From: Multifurca ochricompacta
Taxonomy: Eukaryota > Basidiomycota > Agaricomycetes > Russulales > Russulaceae
DNA: 64,000 nt
Direction of reading: 5' to 3'
NCBI GenBank assembly: GCA_022496185.1
Contig: WTXG01000037.1
Span: 180,861-244,860, forward strand
The notes under the pieces are model-generated. The model saw only the letters and a list, made by a program, of their open reading frames with translations. It did no database searches and was not told the DNA's origin. Numbering within the stretch: the first letter of the stretch is position 1; every line of letters starts with the position of its first letter. Below, in pieces: positions 10,003 to 19,704 of this stretch. A program made the translations under genes and the position numbers.

Positions 10003-13000
10003 ATGTCTTCCATCATCTTCCCCCCCACTTTCAAGTTCAACAAACTTGATGGCTCCAATTGGCAACAGTGGTCGGTGTCCTTCACTGCCCTGTTGAGGAT
10101 TAATGGGATGAAGAGGCACATCATGCATGATGCCCCTGAGTTCCTGAATCCCCCAAAGCCAGAGGATGGGGAAAAAGATGACGAGTATGCCAAGCACTTT
10201 GCACTTTGGTCAGAACCAATGTACCTAGAATGGAACAGGGTGGAGGAAGTCCTCATGGGAGTTCTGGTGATGGTAACATCACCCAAAACATACTCCCAGA
10301 TTGCCTCTGACAGAACTTATCCGTCTGTCAATGCCAAATATGAGCATTTGGAATCGCTCTATGGCTCAGTAGGTAGCATGGCCACCTACAACTTGTGGTG
10401 TTCTGTGTCCTCCTTCTGCTTGGAGGAGGGCAAACAATTCAGACCCCAGTTGCAGTGTGTGTTGGATGTGAGGAGTACCCTCAAGGAAAATGGGATGGAG
10501 ATCTCTGATCTCCAGATGAGCTTTATTTTGCTCCAATCCCTACCTCCATCCTACAATGCCATTGCTGGCTCAATCCTGGCGTCAGGTTCTCCTGACTGCC
10601 TTTCCCCTCAGGACCTTGTACAAAGGTTCCTTAATGAGGAAAGCTGACTAGCCGGCCCTGCAGGAAGTGGTGTTGGGGCTGCCCTTAACAAGGCAGCCCA
10701 TGTCAACAAAAACAAATCCAAAAAACCAAATTTCATGCCACAACCTGCAGGTGCATCTTTGTCCAATGATGTCACCTGCTTCTATTGCCAGAAGCTGGGC
10801 CACAAGGCTAATGAATGTCAGCAAAGGAAACAGGACAGAGCCAATGCTGATGCAGGCAAAAAGGGCAACAAGAGGAAGGGGCAAGGCCCCAGTGTACAAA
10901 CAAACTCCACACAAGTAGCTACCATAGTTAATGGTAGTGGCAGAATACAGGAGGTGCATGAGACACCTCGCATTTCACTTTATTCTTTGACGGAAAATTC
11001 ACAAGAAATTGATGATGGCAGCAATCCTTGGATGATGGACAGCGGAGCCACCACTCACTTCACACCATACTTAGATGACTTCTCTGAGTATTTCCCACAT
11101 AAGGGACATCAGGTGACAATTGGTGATGGCTCCATAGTCCAAGTCGAAGGAACAGGCAAAGTCCTTCTCAAAACTCATAATAATTATGAGTTAGAGTTAA
11201 ACAATGTCTTTTATATGCCTGGCAGTGAAAGAATACTGTCCACAAGCTGCATCACCGACAAAGGTGGCTCAGTGGAATTTACTCCATCTGAGGTCAGAAT
11301 AAAGTACAATAATGCAATTATAGCAGAAGGTGTCAAGGCTATGGGACTCTATTGGGTCTTTGGGAAAACAATGCAGAACTTAAATACTGCTTCCCACAAA
11401 TCTGCATCAACTAGCCTTGAAACCTGGCATTTGTGCATGGGCCATATGTCTAAAGAGGCCCTCAAAAGATATGCTCCTAAGGCTGTAAAAGGCCTTAGCA
11501 TTGATAATAGCCAAGTGGAAGACAAGCCATGTTATGGCTGTGAAATGGGAAAATTGTGAAACAGGCATGAGGCGCAGCATACTGACTGTAGAGAGTTAGC
11601 GGGTTAGGCTAGACGAAGACAAGTTACTTCAGAGGTAGAAGAAACTCTATTATACTATACTACACACCTAGACGAAGACAAGTTCTATATACAGAGTTAG
11701 TCTCAAGGTAGTGATGATAGTAGAGAGGATGACTTACACTTCAGAGGTAGAAGAAACTCTGAAGTGTAAGAGATGAAACAGACACCCTTATATACTCTTC
11801 AAGGGATGGTCTGTGCACTGGGAATAAGTCCACAAGTGCCAGACATAGTCCAAACAATAAACAAGAGGGAGAAAGGCCATTGGCCACTACAGAAATCACA
11901 TGTTACATGGTGTATCAGTCAGCTACTGCGGAATGTGAGAAAGAAAGTAATAATGATAATGTAAATAGTCTGAAACTCCGGTATCTAATCTAATCTACAA
12001 AGTAGCCAATCTAATCACCTGATGCCTGAAGCATCACCAAACATCTCCTGTGTTCAACAAAAATCACACTGTCTTCCATTCCCTCCCTCTCAAAAGAGAG
12101 CTTCAGTGCCCTTGGAGGTCATTCATAGTGACTTAGTTGGTCCTTTGCAATGTACTTCAATTCAAGGAAACCTATACTTTGCCACTTTCATAGATGACTT
12201 TAGCAGGACAGCTCTAGTTGTTACTATGAAAGCAAAAAGTGATTTTACATTGGTCTTCTGTAACATTAAGGCATTCTTGGAAAATAAAACAGACAAGAAA
12301 ATAAAGACCTTACACACAGACCAAGGTGGCGAATTTGTCAATAGGGAGCTGAAGTCTATACTTGAGCAGGCTGGCATAGAGCATAAATTGACAATGCTGT
12401 ATTCCCCACAACAGAATGGAAGGGCTGAAAGGTTCAACAGAACCATTATGGAAAAGGCCACCAGTATGCTGCATCATGCTGGTCTTTCCCTTGGTTTCTG
12501 GGAATGTGCAGTGCGAACAGCCTGTCACATATACAATAGAACACCTATCCGCTCTAATAAGTGGAGGACACTGCTTGAGCTTCTGGATGGGGACATTCCA
12601 GATGTCTCCTACTTTAACATTTTTGGCTGCTTAGCCTATTACACTGTCCCAAAGGATAAAAGACGCAAACTGGATCACAAAGCCAGAGAAACAGTCTTTG
12701 TTGGGTATGCACCCCATTCAAAAGGATATTTACTATGGGATATGCATACTCGATCCTTCATATTGTCAAGAGATGTGACATTTGATGAAGGATCCTTTCC
12801 ATCCAACCTTGCCAAGGACAGCAAGGGAAAACAAAAGGAAAAAGTTATGCCTTTTGTACTAGAAGTTGAGAGGCCTGTCCAGCCTCAACCAGCAATAGCC
12901 ACAGTTCCTCAGGCTCCTGAAGACAAGGATGCCAAGGTTGAGGAACAGGAGGTAGTGGAACCTCCTCAAATAAATCCTGAGCCTACCACACCCGAAAGAG

Positions 13001-14871
13001 AAGACACACATGATGTCACTATCTATCAGATGCCTCTGTCCCAAATCATGGAACGATCAGAACTCCCTGAGAGAACCCATGCCAAAAGACAGTCTAAGAA
13101 AAAGAATGTTGGCAGACTTCCCCAGCTGGTATTTACTAGGGAAAGTCCACACTCTCAGCAATGTGACAGGGCTGTGCAGGAAGATTTAGATCTTGATACT
13201 GCCCATCCTAAATGTTCATGTCACATGAATCCTCGATTTTATAATGAGGATAATGCTGAGTTTGTACAGGGTTCTTCCAGACTTGGGCATATGGAATTGC
13301 TAAATGCTGCAGGTGTCTCTTATAGAGATCCCCTGACTTTAAAGGAGGCAATGCAGTCTGACAATGCCAGTGAATGGCTTGAGGCATGTAAATATGAAAT
13401 TGATGCCTTAGAAAAACTTGATGTGTGGTGCCTTGAAGATCTTCCAAAAGGAAGGAAGGCTGTCAAATCAAAATGGGTATTCAAGTTGAAACCAGATGGA
13501 TGGTTTCGTGCTAGGCTTGTGGCAAAAGGATTCACACAAGTAGAAGGAGTGGACTTTGATGAAACATTCTCTCCAGTCACCAGATTTGAATCACTTAGAT
13601 TATTACTAGTGCTAGCTACACTAGAGGATTGGGAAATCCACCAGATGGATGTCAAATCGGCATTCCTTCATGGCGATCTGGATGAAGAGATTTATATGGA
13701 GCAACCAATTGGTTTCATTGTTGCTGGTCAAGAGTCCAAAGTTTGTAGGTTACAAAAAGCATTATATGGCCTCAAACAAGCCTCCCGAGCATGGAATCTT
13801 CAATTCCATGGAGTTCTTAATGAACTAGGCTTCACTCGGACATACTCTGATGCAGGAGTATATGTGTTTCATCAAAAGGAGGGGGATGATTCACTTTATG
13901 TCATTCTCTATGTAGATGACATTACTATACTTGGATCTTCCAATGATAAGATAATGTGGCTGAAGTCATCACTATCTAATCGATATGAGATGACTGACTT
14001 GGGAGAGATCCAGTCATACCTTGGAGTTAACATCACCAGGGATTGTCCTAATAAGACACTGGAGATTGACCAAGCAGCCTATGTTTTATCTATTATTGAG
14101 AAGTTTGGGATGAGGGATTCCAACTGAGTATATACTCCTCTTCCCTCTGGTGCTGATGTACATCTGGTCAAGTTTGATGGCCAGGCATCTACTTCTGAAA
14201 TAAAGAAGTACCAACAGTTGATGGGGTCTCTGCTATGGGTGCAGATTGGAAGCAGACCTGACATCAGTTTTGCTGTGGCGCACCTTAGTCAATATGCTTC
14301 CAACCCCTCTCAGGATCACATGCAATTAGCAAAATATGTCTTAAAATATCTTAATAGTACAAAAGACTATAAATTGCAGTATTCTGGAGGGAATGGGGAG
14401 AGTGGCCTTCATGGCTTTGCAGATTCCTCATGGGGAGATCAAGAGGACTGCCACTCTACCTCAGGCTACGTGTTTTTCTTGGCAAATGGTGCCATTTCAT
14501 GGTGTTCCAGAAAGCAGAAAACAGTAGCACAGTCCACCACTGAAGCTGAATATATGAGCCTCTCTGAGGCTGCAAATCAGGCAGCGTGGTATAGGACTTT
14601 TATGGAGGAATTAGGGTATGAGGTATCCTCCCCTATATTACTCCACTGTGATAATAAGGGTGCTGTGGATTTGGCATTAAACCCAGTCACAGGAAGGCGG
14701 TCAAAGCATATTCCCATCAAGTACCATGCCATTAGGGGGTATATTGAATTGCACATAATTGAGTTAGTGCATACCCCCACAGGTGAGATGCTGGCAGATG
14801 GCTTCACTAAGTCTCTACCAAGAGCATCATTTGAAACCATGGTCAATGGACTTGGACTTATGCTGGAATGA
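10003..14871 (+). pseudogene. gag-pol: Copia B Gag-Pol, split by a solo LTR and two TGA codons
   Basis: The start ATG at 10003 is preferred over one at 9967 because it is the position conserved in A, D and H. Gag has a UBN2-type helical domain (MATYNLW, LKENGMEISDLQMSFILLQSLPPSY). TGA at 10645-10647, followed by CTA, comes before the CCHC knuckle (CFYCQKLGHKANEC). Protease has WMMDSGATTHF (near 11038). The HHCC finger (WHLCMGHM, CYGCEMGK) is cut by the solo LTR at 11555. Integrase has HSDLVGP, HTDQGGEF and QQNGRAER. RT has KSKWVFKLKPDG, QMDVKSAFLHGDL and YVDD (near 13909). A second TGA at 14125-14127 stands where copy F has CGA. RNase H (TEAEYMS, HCDNKGAVDLALNP) runs to TGA at 14869-14871. 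The frame is unchanged throughout. Confidence 0.9.
11555..12059 (-). repeat. Solo Copia LTR (505 bp) inside Copia B integrase
   Basis: F-subfamily LTR in reverse orientation with perfect target duplication AAAAT (11550-11554 and 12060-12064). No internal sequence. Sense-strand leader introns are intron 1 11685-11737 and intron 2 11609-11667. Exon B (11668-11684) and its copy both read AACTTGTCTTCGTCTAG, a variant shared by the two copies but different from copy F (TTTG). The insert with duplication is 510 bp, so the host frame is kept. Confidence 0.93.
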
Positions 14872-15164
14872 GAGAGCTGGAATTTGGAGACTTTGAATAC
14901 CAGTTTCACTTTCCCACCATGCCATATGAGTATATTCTCAACCTCGAGAGTGACACAAGTGGTGTGTATGAAGTAGACATTCAAATATGTCAAGTGTTCA
15001 GCTTGCATAAGTGAATCTACAACTCGTATGCAAAGCTCACAAACCGTGCTTGAGAGTTAGAGAAGTTGGATCTCTGGCTGGTGATATGCTCGTTCAATTG
15101 TGATGGCAGTGTGCTCATCCAACTCATTTCCCATCCATGACCAGATGCCTTCAGCATGGAGGGA

Positions 15165-15655
15165 TGTTGAACACAGAAGATGTTCGGTGATGCTTCAGGC
15201 ATCAGGTGATTAGATTAGCTACTTTGTAGATTAGATTAGATACCGGAGTCTCGGACTTTTTACATTATCATTATTACTTTCTTTCTCACACTCCGCAGTA
15301 GCTGACTGATGCACCATGTAACATGTGATTTCTGTAGTGGCCAATGGCCTTTGTCCCTCATACTTATTGTCCAGCACTTGTGGACTTATTCCCAGTGCGC
15401 ACAGACCATCCCTTTGGGTATATAAGGGTGTCTGTTTCATCTCTTACACTTCAGAGTTTTCTTCACATCTGAAGTGTAAGTTCCAATCTCTCTACTTACT
15501 ACTTTACCTATAACTAACTGTCTCTTGTAGATAACTTGTTTCTAGGTGTGTAGTATAGTAATATAGAGTTTTCTTCACATTTGAAGTATAACTTGTTTCT
15601 AGCTTAAACTGCTAACCTTCACAGTCAGTATGCTGTGCCTCATGCCTGTTCAACA
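15165..15655 (+). repeat. Copia B 3' LTR (491 bp)
   Basis: Near-identical to 8581-9070. Intron 1 15476-15530, exon B 15531-15545, intron 2 15546-15602. It joins directly to G2' gag at 15656 without a target duplication. Confidence 0.92.
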
Positions 15656-15992
15656 CTTCTTTGCTATGTTCTTCTATGTACTCCTCTGGTTCGGAGTCCA
15701 TGACGATGGCCAGGGGATTTTCTCTCCATGGTCCTAATCCAAATTCAGGTGGGGCGGGTCCTGTAGTGACCCAAGAGTGTTGGCTTTCCGAATATCGGAT
15801 ACAATACCAAACTCTCTTCTCATCATCGTATTCTACCAGTTGGTATCTTCTGTCGTGATAGACGTAGTATCCAAACTCGGACTCAAAATCTTTCCAGGTG
15901 GCAGAGCCAAGTATCCATTGTGAAAGATTATTTTCTTCTCTTTGTTTGATGGGTTCTTCATGAAATAGGGTCTGACTGCAGCTGGAAGCCAT
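15656..15992 (-). pseudogene. gag: G2' Gag N-terminal fragment
   Basis: About 112 codons of a Gypsy Gag reading leftward from ATG at 15990-15992. It aligns with the first 112 residues of G2 Gag (WKDFESEFGYYVYHD, TTGPAPPEFGLGPW, DSEPEEY) at roughly 85% identity by eye, then stops where Copia B's LTR begins. In this copy the start is ATG; the corresponding codon in G2 is GTG. The leader between LTR and start is only 19 nt. Confidence 0.85.
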
Positions 15993-15998
15993 GATGAG

Positions 15999-16009
15999 AG
16001 ACTTGACTT
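15999..16009 (-). other. G2' self-primer binding site
   Basis: On the element strand the site reads AAGTCAAGTCT and begins two bases after the LTR. Its exact 11-nt complement lies in the LTR at 16234-16244, at the predicted RNA 5' end downstream of the TATATAAG box. Tf1 uses an 11-nt self-primer of the same design. Confidence 0.75.
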
Positions 16010-16011
16010 GA

Positions 16012-16607
16012 TGTTACGCCTGGTGCGGGATGTTCCACACAACTTGTGTGACAGCATGGTTCGTGGGTTCAGGTAAGAAACCAATAAGGCTTCTTGGAGT
16101 TTGGGTGGGATGAGTCAAAGTCAAAGGGGGCTGCTCCCTAAGACAATGTTGAGCAGAAAGTGCCAGAAGCACTTGAGACGAATGAGTCAGAGATCCAAAG
16201 GGATGTCCAGAAGACAGGCACTGATGTATTCAATAAGTCAAGTCTGAGGTCTACAGTGTAGCTACAGTGGACTTATATACATAACAAGGTGGGCATCTAC
16301 AAGATAAGAACTGTGGAGTCAGGTGGGCCCGAATATACAAAAGCAGATGGCGTAAAGCCTTGCTTCTGATAGGGAATTAAGTAAGTGTCCGGTCATAAAG
16401 ATAGTGCAATAGAGAGATAACAAGATAAGAGGGCAATCATAAGTAAACAGCACATCAACAAGTCCAAAGTGAGTCATGGGGATGGGAGTAGGGCATGTGA
16501 TGGATCCCAGGATGGAGACATAATCATAAAGTGTAGAGTGGGTGGTAGAGAGGGGTCATCATTGGGGAGGTGGAAGAAAATGGGGTGACTCAGCAGGGAT
16601 TGTAACA
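16012..16607 (-). repeat. G2' 5' LTR (596 bp, reverse orientation)
   Basis: Matches the G2 LTR family (TGTTACGCC at the left edge, GTAACA at the right edge). Followed by TCAGG, matching the left flank at 8573-8577. Confidence 0.88.
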
Positions 16608-16612
16608 TCAGG

Positions 16613-17179
16613 TCCTTCTATCAAATTAGATCAGAAGGAATCAAGGTCAAGACAACAGTCAAGACCAGTCACAGTTATCAAGATCAAGAGGATGATCAAG
16701 ACAATGTTCAGCCCACTAACTCAAGAGGGGCACTTGTGAGACACAAAGTTGAGCAGCAATGCAATGGTCCTGCCACAAGTTACTGAGGTTTGAAGGCTCT
16801 TTAAGTCATGACTTAAAGAGTTCAAGGGATTTCACAGTGAGTCTCTGAACACCTGTATTGAACACAGGAGAACAGACTTAAGGTCTGTCTCCTCTAGTCT
16901 GGTAGGTTTAAATACATGGTCTGGGGAGCTATTTAGGAAGGAGTCTAGCCAGTAGTAAAGACAAGTAGATAATGTATGAGATCATAACTGTGTCACAGGT
17001 GATATCATAGATAAGTGTACTTGTGTCATAAAGAAGATAAATGTGGGCTAGGTCTCATACAGAAGGGGTTGAACCCTCTGTTATCTGCTATCACCTGATG
17101 ATCTACGGATAGCTAGCTAAGTGGTTATAATGCAATAAAGAAGAAAGAAAAAAAAAGAAAAGCAAAAGAAAATGTTACA
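16613..17179 (+). repeat. Right part of solo LTR G4
   Basis: Non-coding 567 bp that starts after the TCAGG duplication of G2' and ends TGTTACA followed by ATAGT. It contains a TTTAAATACATGG motif near 16907 that could serve as a TATA element, and an A-rich tail (17143-17173). A 65-codon frame spanning 16542-16739 is chance. Confidence 0.6.
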
Positions 17180-17523
17180 ATAGTCATGGCCCCAATCATC
17201 TAGGGCTTAATCATGGACTCCACCACCAGCACTAGAGGAAGGGCTATACACCCTTTGTCTCTAGTGGAACTTGCAGTTGGCTCCTCCATGACATGACTCC
17301 CCATCTATTTACACAATGTCTCCCTGATGTGGGCTTAAGACTTGTTGTAGATGGTGCTAGACAGCTTACTATACTACTTAGAAGTCACACATCAGAGGCA
17401 GGACTTTTTTAAGTTCTGAAGCATAGCGCCACAGAATGGATGGGCCCTCTTAAATGAGACCTGGACAACTGGTTCTAACTGCTCCTTGGAACCAGGATCA
17501 AATCTTTCAAAAAATCATCTCAA
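17180..17523 (+). other. Copia A leader, second part
   Basis: Resumes the leader of Copia A after G4. It is nearly identical to 9665-10000 of Copia B. Untranslated. Confidence 0.85.
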
Positions 17524-18955
17524 ATGTCTTCCATTGTCTTCCCTCCTACCTTCAAGTTTGATAAGCTTGATGGCTCCAATTGGCAGCAGTGGTTGGTGTC
17601 TTTCACCACTCTGCTCAGGATAAATGGGATGAAGAGGCACATCACTCATGATGCCCCTGATTTCCTGAATCCTCCAAAGCCAGAAGATGGAGAAAAGGAT
17701 GACAAGTATGCTAAGTGCTTTGCACTTTGGTCGGAGCCTATGTACCAGGAGTGGAACTAGTGATGTGCCTGGCCTGGCTCAAAGCTGGAAGCCGGGCCAA
17801 GCCGGGCCTGTTTGGGCCAGGCCAAGCCAGGCCGTTGTGACAGCCCAGCAAGGGCTTTGGCCTGGCTCAGAGAAACTAAAAGCCAAAGCCACCGGCTCAG
17901 GCCGCGGCTTTCAACAGCACATACAAATGCATTAGCAATCGTCAAAATCAGTAGAAATCTTATCACAAAGTGGTTGATTTGGGTCACGTGATCATGTTTA
18001 TCATGGCATTTCAAACTTTTTCTTCGATATAGCTTTGCAATACGTAACACACCAAGTCAGATTTGGATTAGCTGAACTATAACTACTAGTTATATGTCAT
18101 AAAATTTTCTCTGTCAAAAGCTGCGGCTTGGGCCAAGCCGTCTGTGGTGGCTTTGGCTCAGCCCAGACTTCAGGAAAGCTGGAGCTGCCTCAGGCTGAGC
18201 CAAAGCTGTGGCTTTTGGGCCAAGCTGGGCCGGAACATCACTAAGTGGAACAGAGTGGAGGAATTCCTCATGGGAGTCTTGGTGATGGTAACATTGCCAG
18301 AAACATACTCCCAAATTGCCTCTGACAGAACTTACCCTTCTGTCAATGCTAAGTATGAGTGACTAGAATCGCTCTACGGCTCAGTAGGTAGCATGGCCAC
18401 CTACAACTTGTGGTGTTCTGTGTCTTCCTTCCGCTTGGAGGAAGGCAAGCAATTCAGACCCCAGTTGCAGCATGTGTTGGATGTGAGGAGTACCCTCAAA
18501 GAAAATGGGATGGAGATCTCTGATCTCCAGATGAGCTTTATCTTGCTCCAATCCCTGCCTCCATCCTACAATGCCATTGCTGGCTCCATCCTGGTGTCAG
18601 GTCCTCCTGACTGCCTTTCCCCTCAGGACCTTGTACAAAGGTTCCTAAATGAGGAAAGCCAACTAGCTGGCCCTGCAGGAAGTGGTGTTGGGGCTGCCCT
18701 TAATAAGGCAGCCCATGTCAACAAAAATAAAAATAAAAAACAACAACAAACAAATTTCACACCACAACCTGCAGGTGCATCATTGTCCAATGATGTCACC
18801 TGCTTCTATTGCCAGAAGCCAGGCCACAAGGCTAATGAATGTTGGCAAAGGAAACAGGACAGAGCCAATGCTGATGCAGGCAAAAAGGGCAACAAGAGGA
18901 AGGGGCAAGGCCCCAGTGTACAAACAAACTCCACACAAGTAGCTACCATAGTTAA
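17524..18955 (+). pseudogene. gag: Copia A Gag, split by a hAT MITE
   Basis: The first 78 codons (17524-17757) run from the conserved MSSIVFPPTFKFDKLDG start to PMYQEWN. The hAT MITE follows, and Gag resumes after 18251 at RVEEFLMG. The MITE with its duplication is 494 bp, which accounts exactly for the change of frame. A TGA at 18360-18362 replaces the His codon present in B. The distal part (18393 on) has the MATYNLW domain, an uninterrupted NEESQLAGP junction (Gln where B and D have TGA) and the CCHC knuckle (CFYCQKPGHKANEC). It ends at 18955 against Copia E after VATIVN. Confidence 0.88.
17758..18243. mobile_element. hAT-type MITE (486 bp)
   Basis: Terminal inverted repeats TAGTGATGTGCC and (read inward from the right) TAGTGATGTTCC, with an 8-bp target duplication AGTGGAAC (17750-17757 and 18244-18251). 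The 8-bp duplication and the TAG start are hAT hallmarks. Subterminal regions are dense in GGCC/GGCTTGG repeats on both sides, while the centre (17930-18110) is AT-rich. No transposase is encoded, so it must be mobilised in trans. Confidence 0.88.
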
Positions 18956-19004
18956 TGTGAAACAGGCATGGTGTGCAGCATACTGACTGTAATGGTTAGC
19001 AGGT

Positions 19005-19498
19005 TGATGAACAGGCATATGTGCGCAGTGATACTGACTGTTAGTTAGCATGTGAGGCTAGAAACAAGTTATACTTCAGAGGTGAAGAAAACTCTGTATT
19101 ACTATACTACACACCTAGAAACAAGTTATCTACAAGAGACAGTTAGTTAGAGGTAAAGTAGTAAGTAGAGAGAATGGGACTTACACTTCAGAGGTGAAGA
19201 AAACTCTGAAGTGTAAGAGACGAAACAGACACCCTTATATACTTCAACAGGATGGTCTGTGCGCAATGGAATATGCTAGAATGTACTACTGAGGGACTAA
19301 GGCCATTGGCCAGTGAGATATCACATGCTACACAGGATTACTAAGGTACATCAGTCAGCTGCTGCGCATCGCGAGAAAGAAAGTAATAATGATAAGGTAA
19401 AAAGTCCAAGACTCCGAATCTTTATCTAATCTAATCTTGCACAGCTTAGACCCTAACCCAGATGCCTGAAGCACCTCAAGACACATGCCGTGTCAACA
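19005..19498 (-). repeat. Copia D 3' LTR (494 bp)
   Basis: Left edge TGATGAACAGG, right edge GTGTCAACA. Sense-strand intron 1 is 19130-19184, exon B 19115-19129, intron 2 19058-19114 ending in the same 15-nt exon B sequence. A purine tract (TCCCTCC as read here) follows at 19499. Confidence 0.93.
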
Positions 19499-19704
19499 TC
19501 CCTCCATGATTAAGGCATCAGGTCAGAACAAATTGAACGAGCATATTGCCAGTTAAGAGGCATGAGAGTGAGTCGACAAGAGGAGAGGAGTGATCTGAAG
19601 TGTGTTATGCAAACTGAAATGCATTCAGTCACACACCTCTTGTGTCACTCTCGAGGTCGACAATATGGACACTTCTTGTGCCACATTCGAGGTCGAGAAC
19701 ATGC

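Larger units (their letters stand above)
8581..15655 (+). mobile_element. Copia B: full-length Ty1/Copia retrotransposon
   Basis: LTRs 8581-9070 and 15165-15655 are about 99% alike by eye. Primer site 9071-9082, leader to 10002, one gag-pol frame 10003-14871, and a purine tract (GGAGGGA) just before the 3' LTR. A solo Copia LTR sits in the integrase finger (11555-12059) and adds exactly 510 bp with its target duplication. There is no target duplication around B itself (GGTGT against CTTCT), and the two flanks belong to non-adjacent parts of G2'. Confidence 0.9.
8578..16607 (-). mobile_element. G2': truncated Gypsy of the G2 family
   Basis: The right end is a complete LTR (16012-16607) with the start of gag (15656-15992). 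The left end appears to be only the three bases TGT (8578-8580), the first bases of a G2 LTR. Target duplication TCAGG is visible at 8573-8577 and 16608-16612. The body between is replaced by Copia B, so about 6.5 kb of G2' is missing. The LTR and gag parts are certain; the three-base left end is inference. Confidence 0.65.
8514..17179 (+). mobile_element. G4: solo LTR (about 631 bp) split by later insertions
   Basis: Begins TGTCACAGC at 8514 and ends TGTTACA at 17179, with target duplication ATAGT on both sides. Its own sequence is 8514-8577 plus 16613-17179; everything between belongs to G2' and Copia B. Joined length is about 631 bp and no coding sequence is seen, so a solo LTR of an unidentified element is the best reading. 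Orientation is assigned by convention only. Confidence 0.7.
7405..18955 (+). mobile_element. Copia A: 5' LTR, leader and gag, scattered by nested insertions
   Basis: The pieces are LTR 7405-7917, leader 7918-8513, leader 17180-17523 and gag 17524-18955. The leader halves join exactly across G4: both carry ATAGT (8509-8513 and 17180-17184), and the joined order matches the intact leader of Copia B at 9650-9680. Gag is split by a hAT MITE (17758-18243) and ends where Copia E begins (18956). The rest of A (pol, 3' LTR) is absent from the window, so the right part was lost. Confidence 0.85.

Noticed and set aside
16012..17179. A single LTR from 16601 (TGTAACA) to 17179 (TGTTACA)
   Set aside because: TGTAACA at 16601 is the end of the G2' LTR. 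The TCAGG and ATAGT duplications place the boundaries of G2' and G4 differently and consistently.
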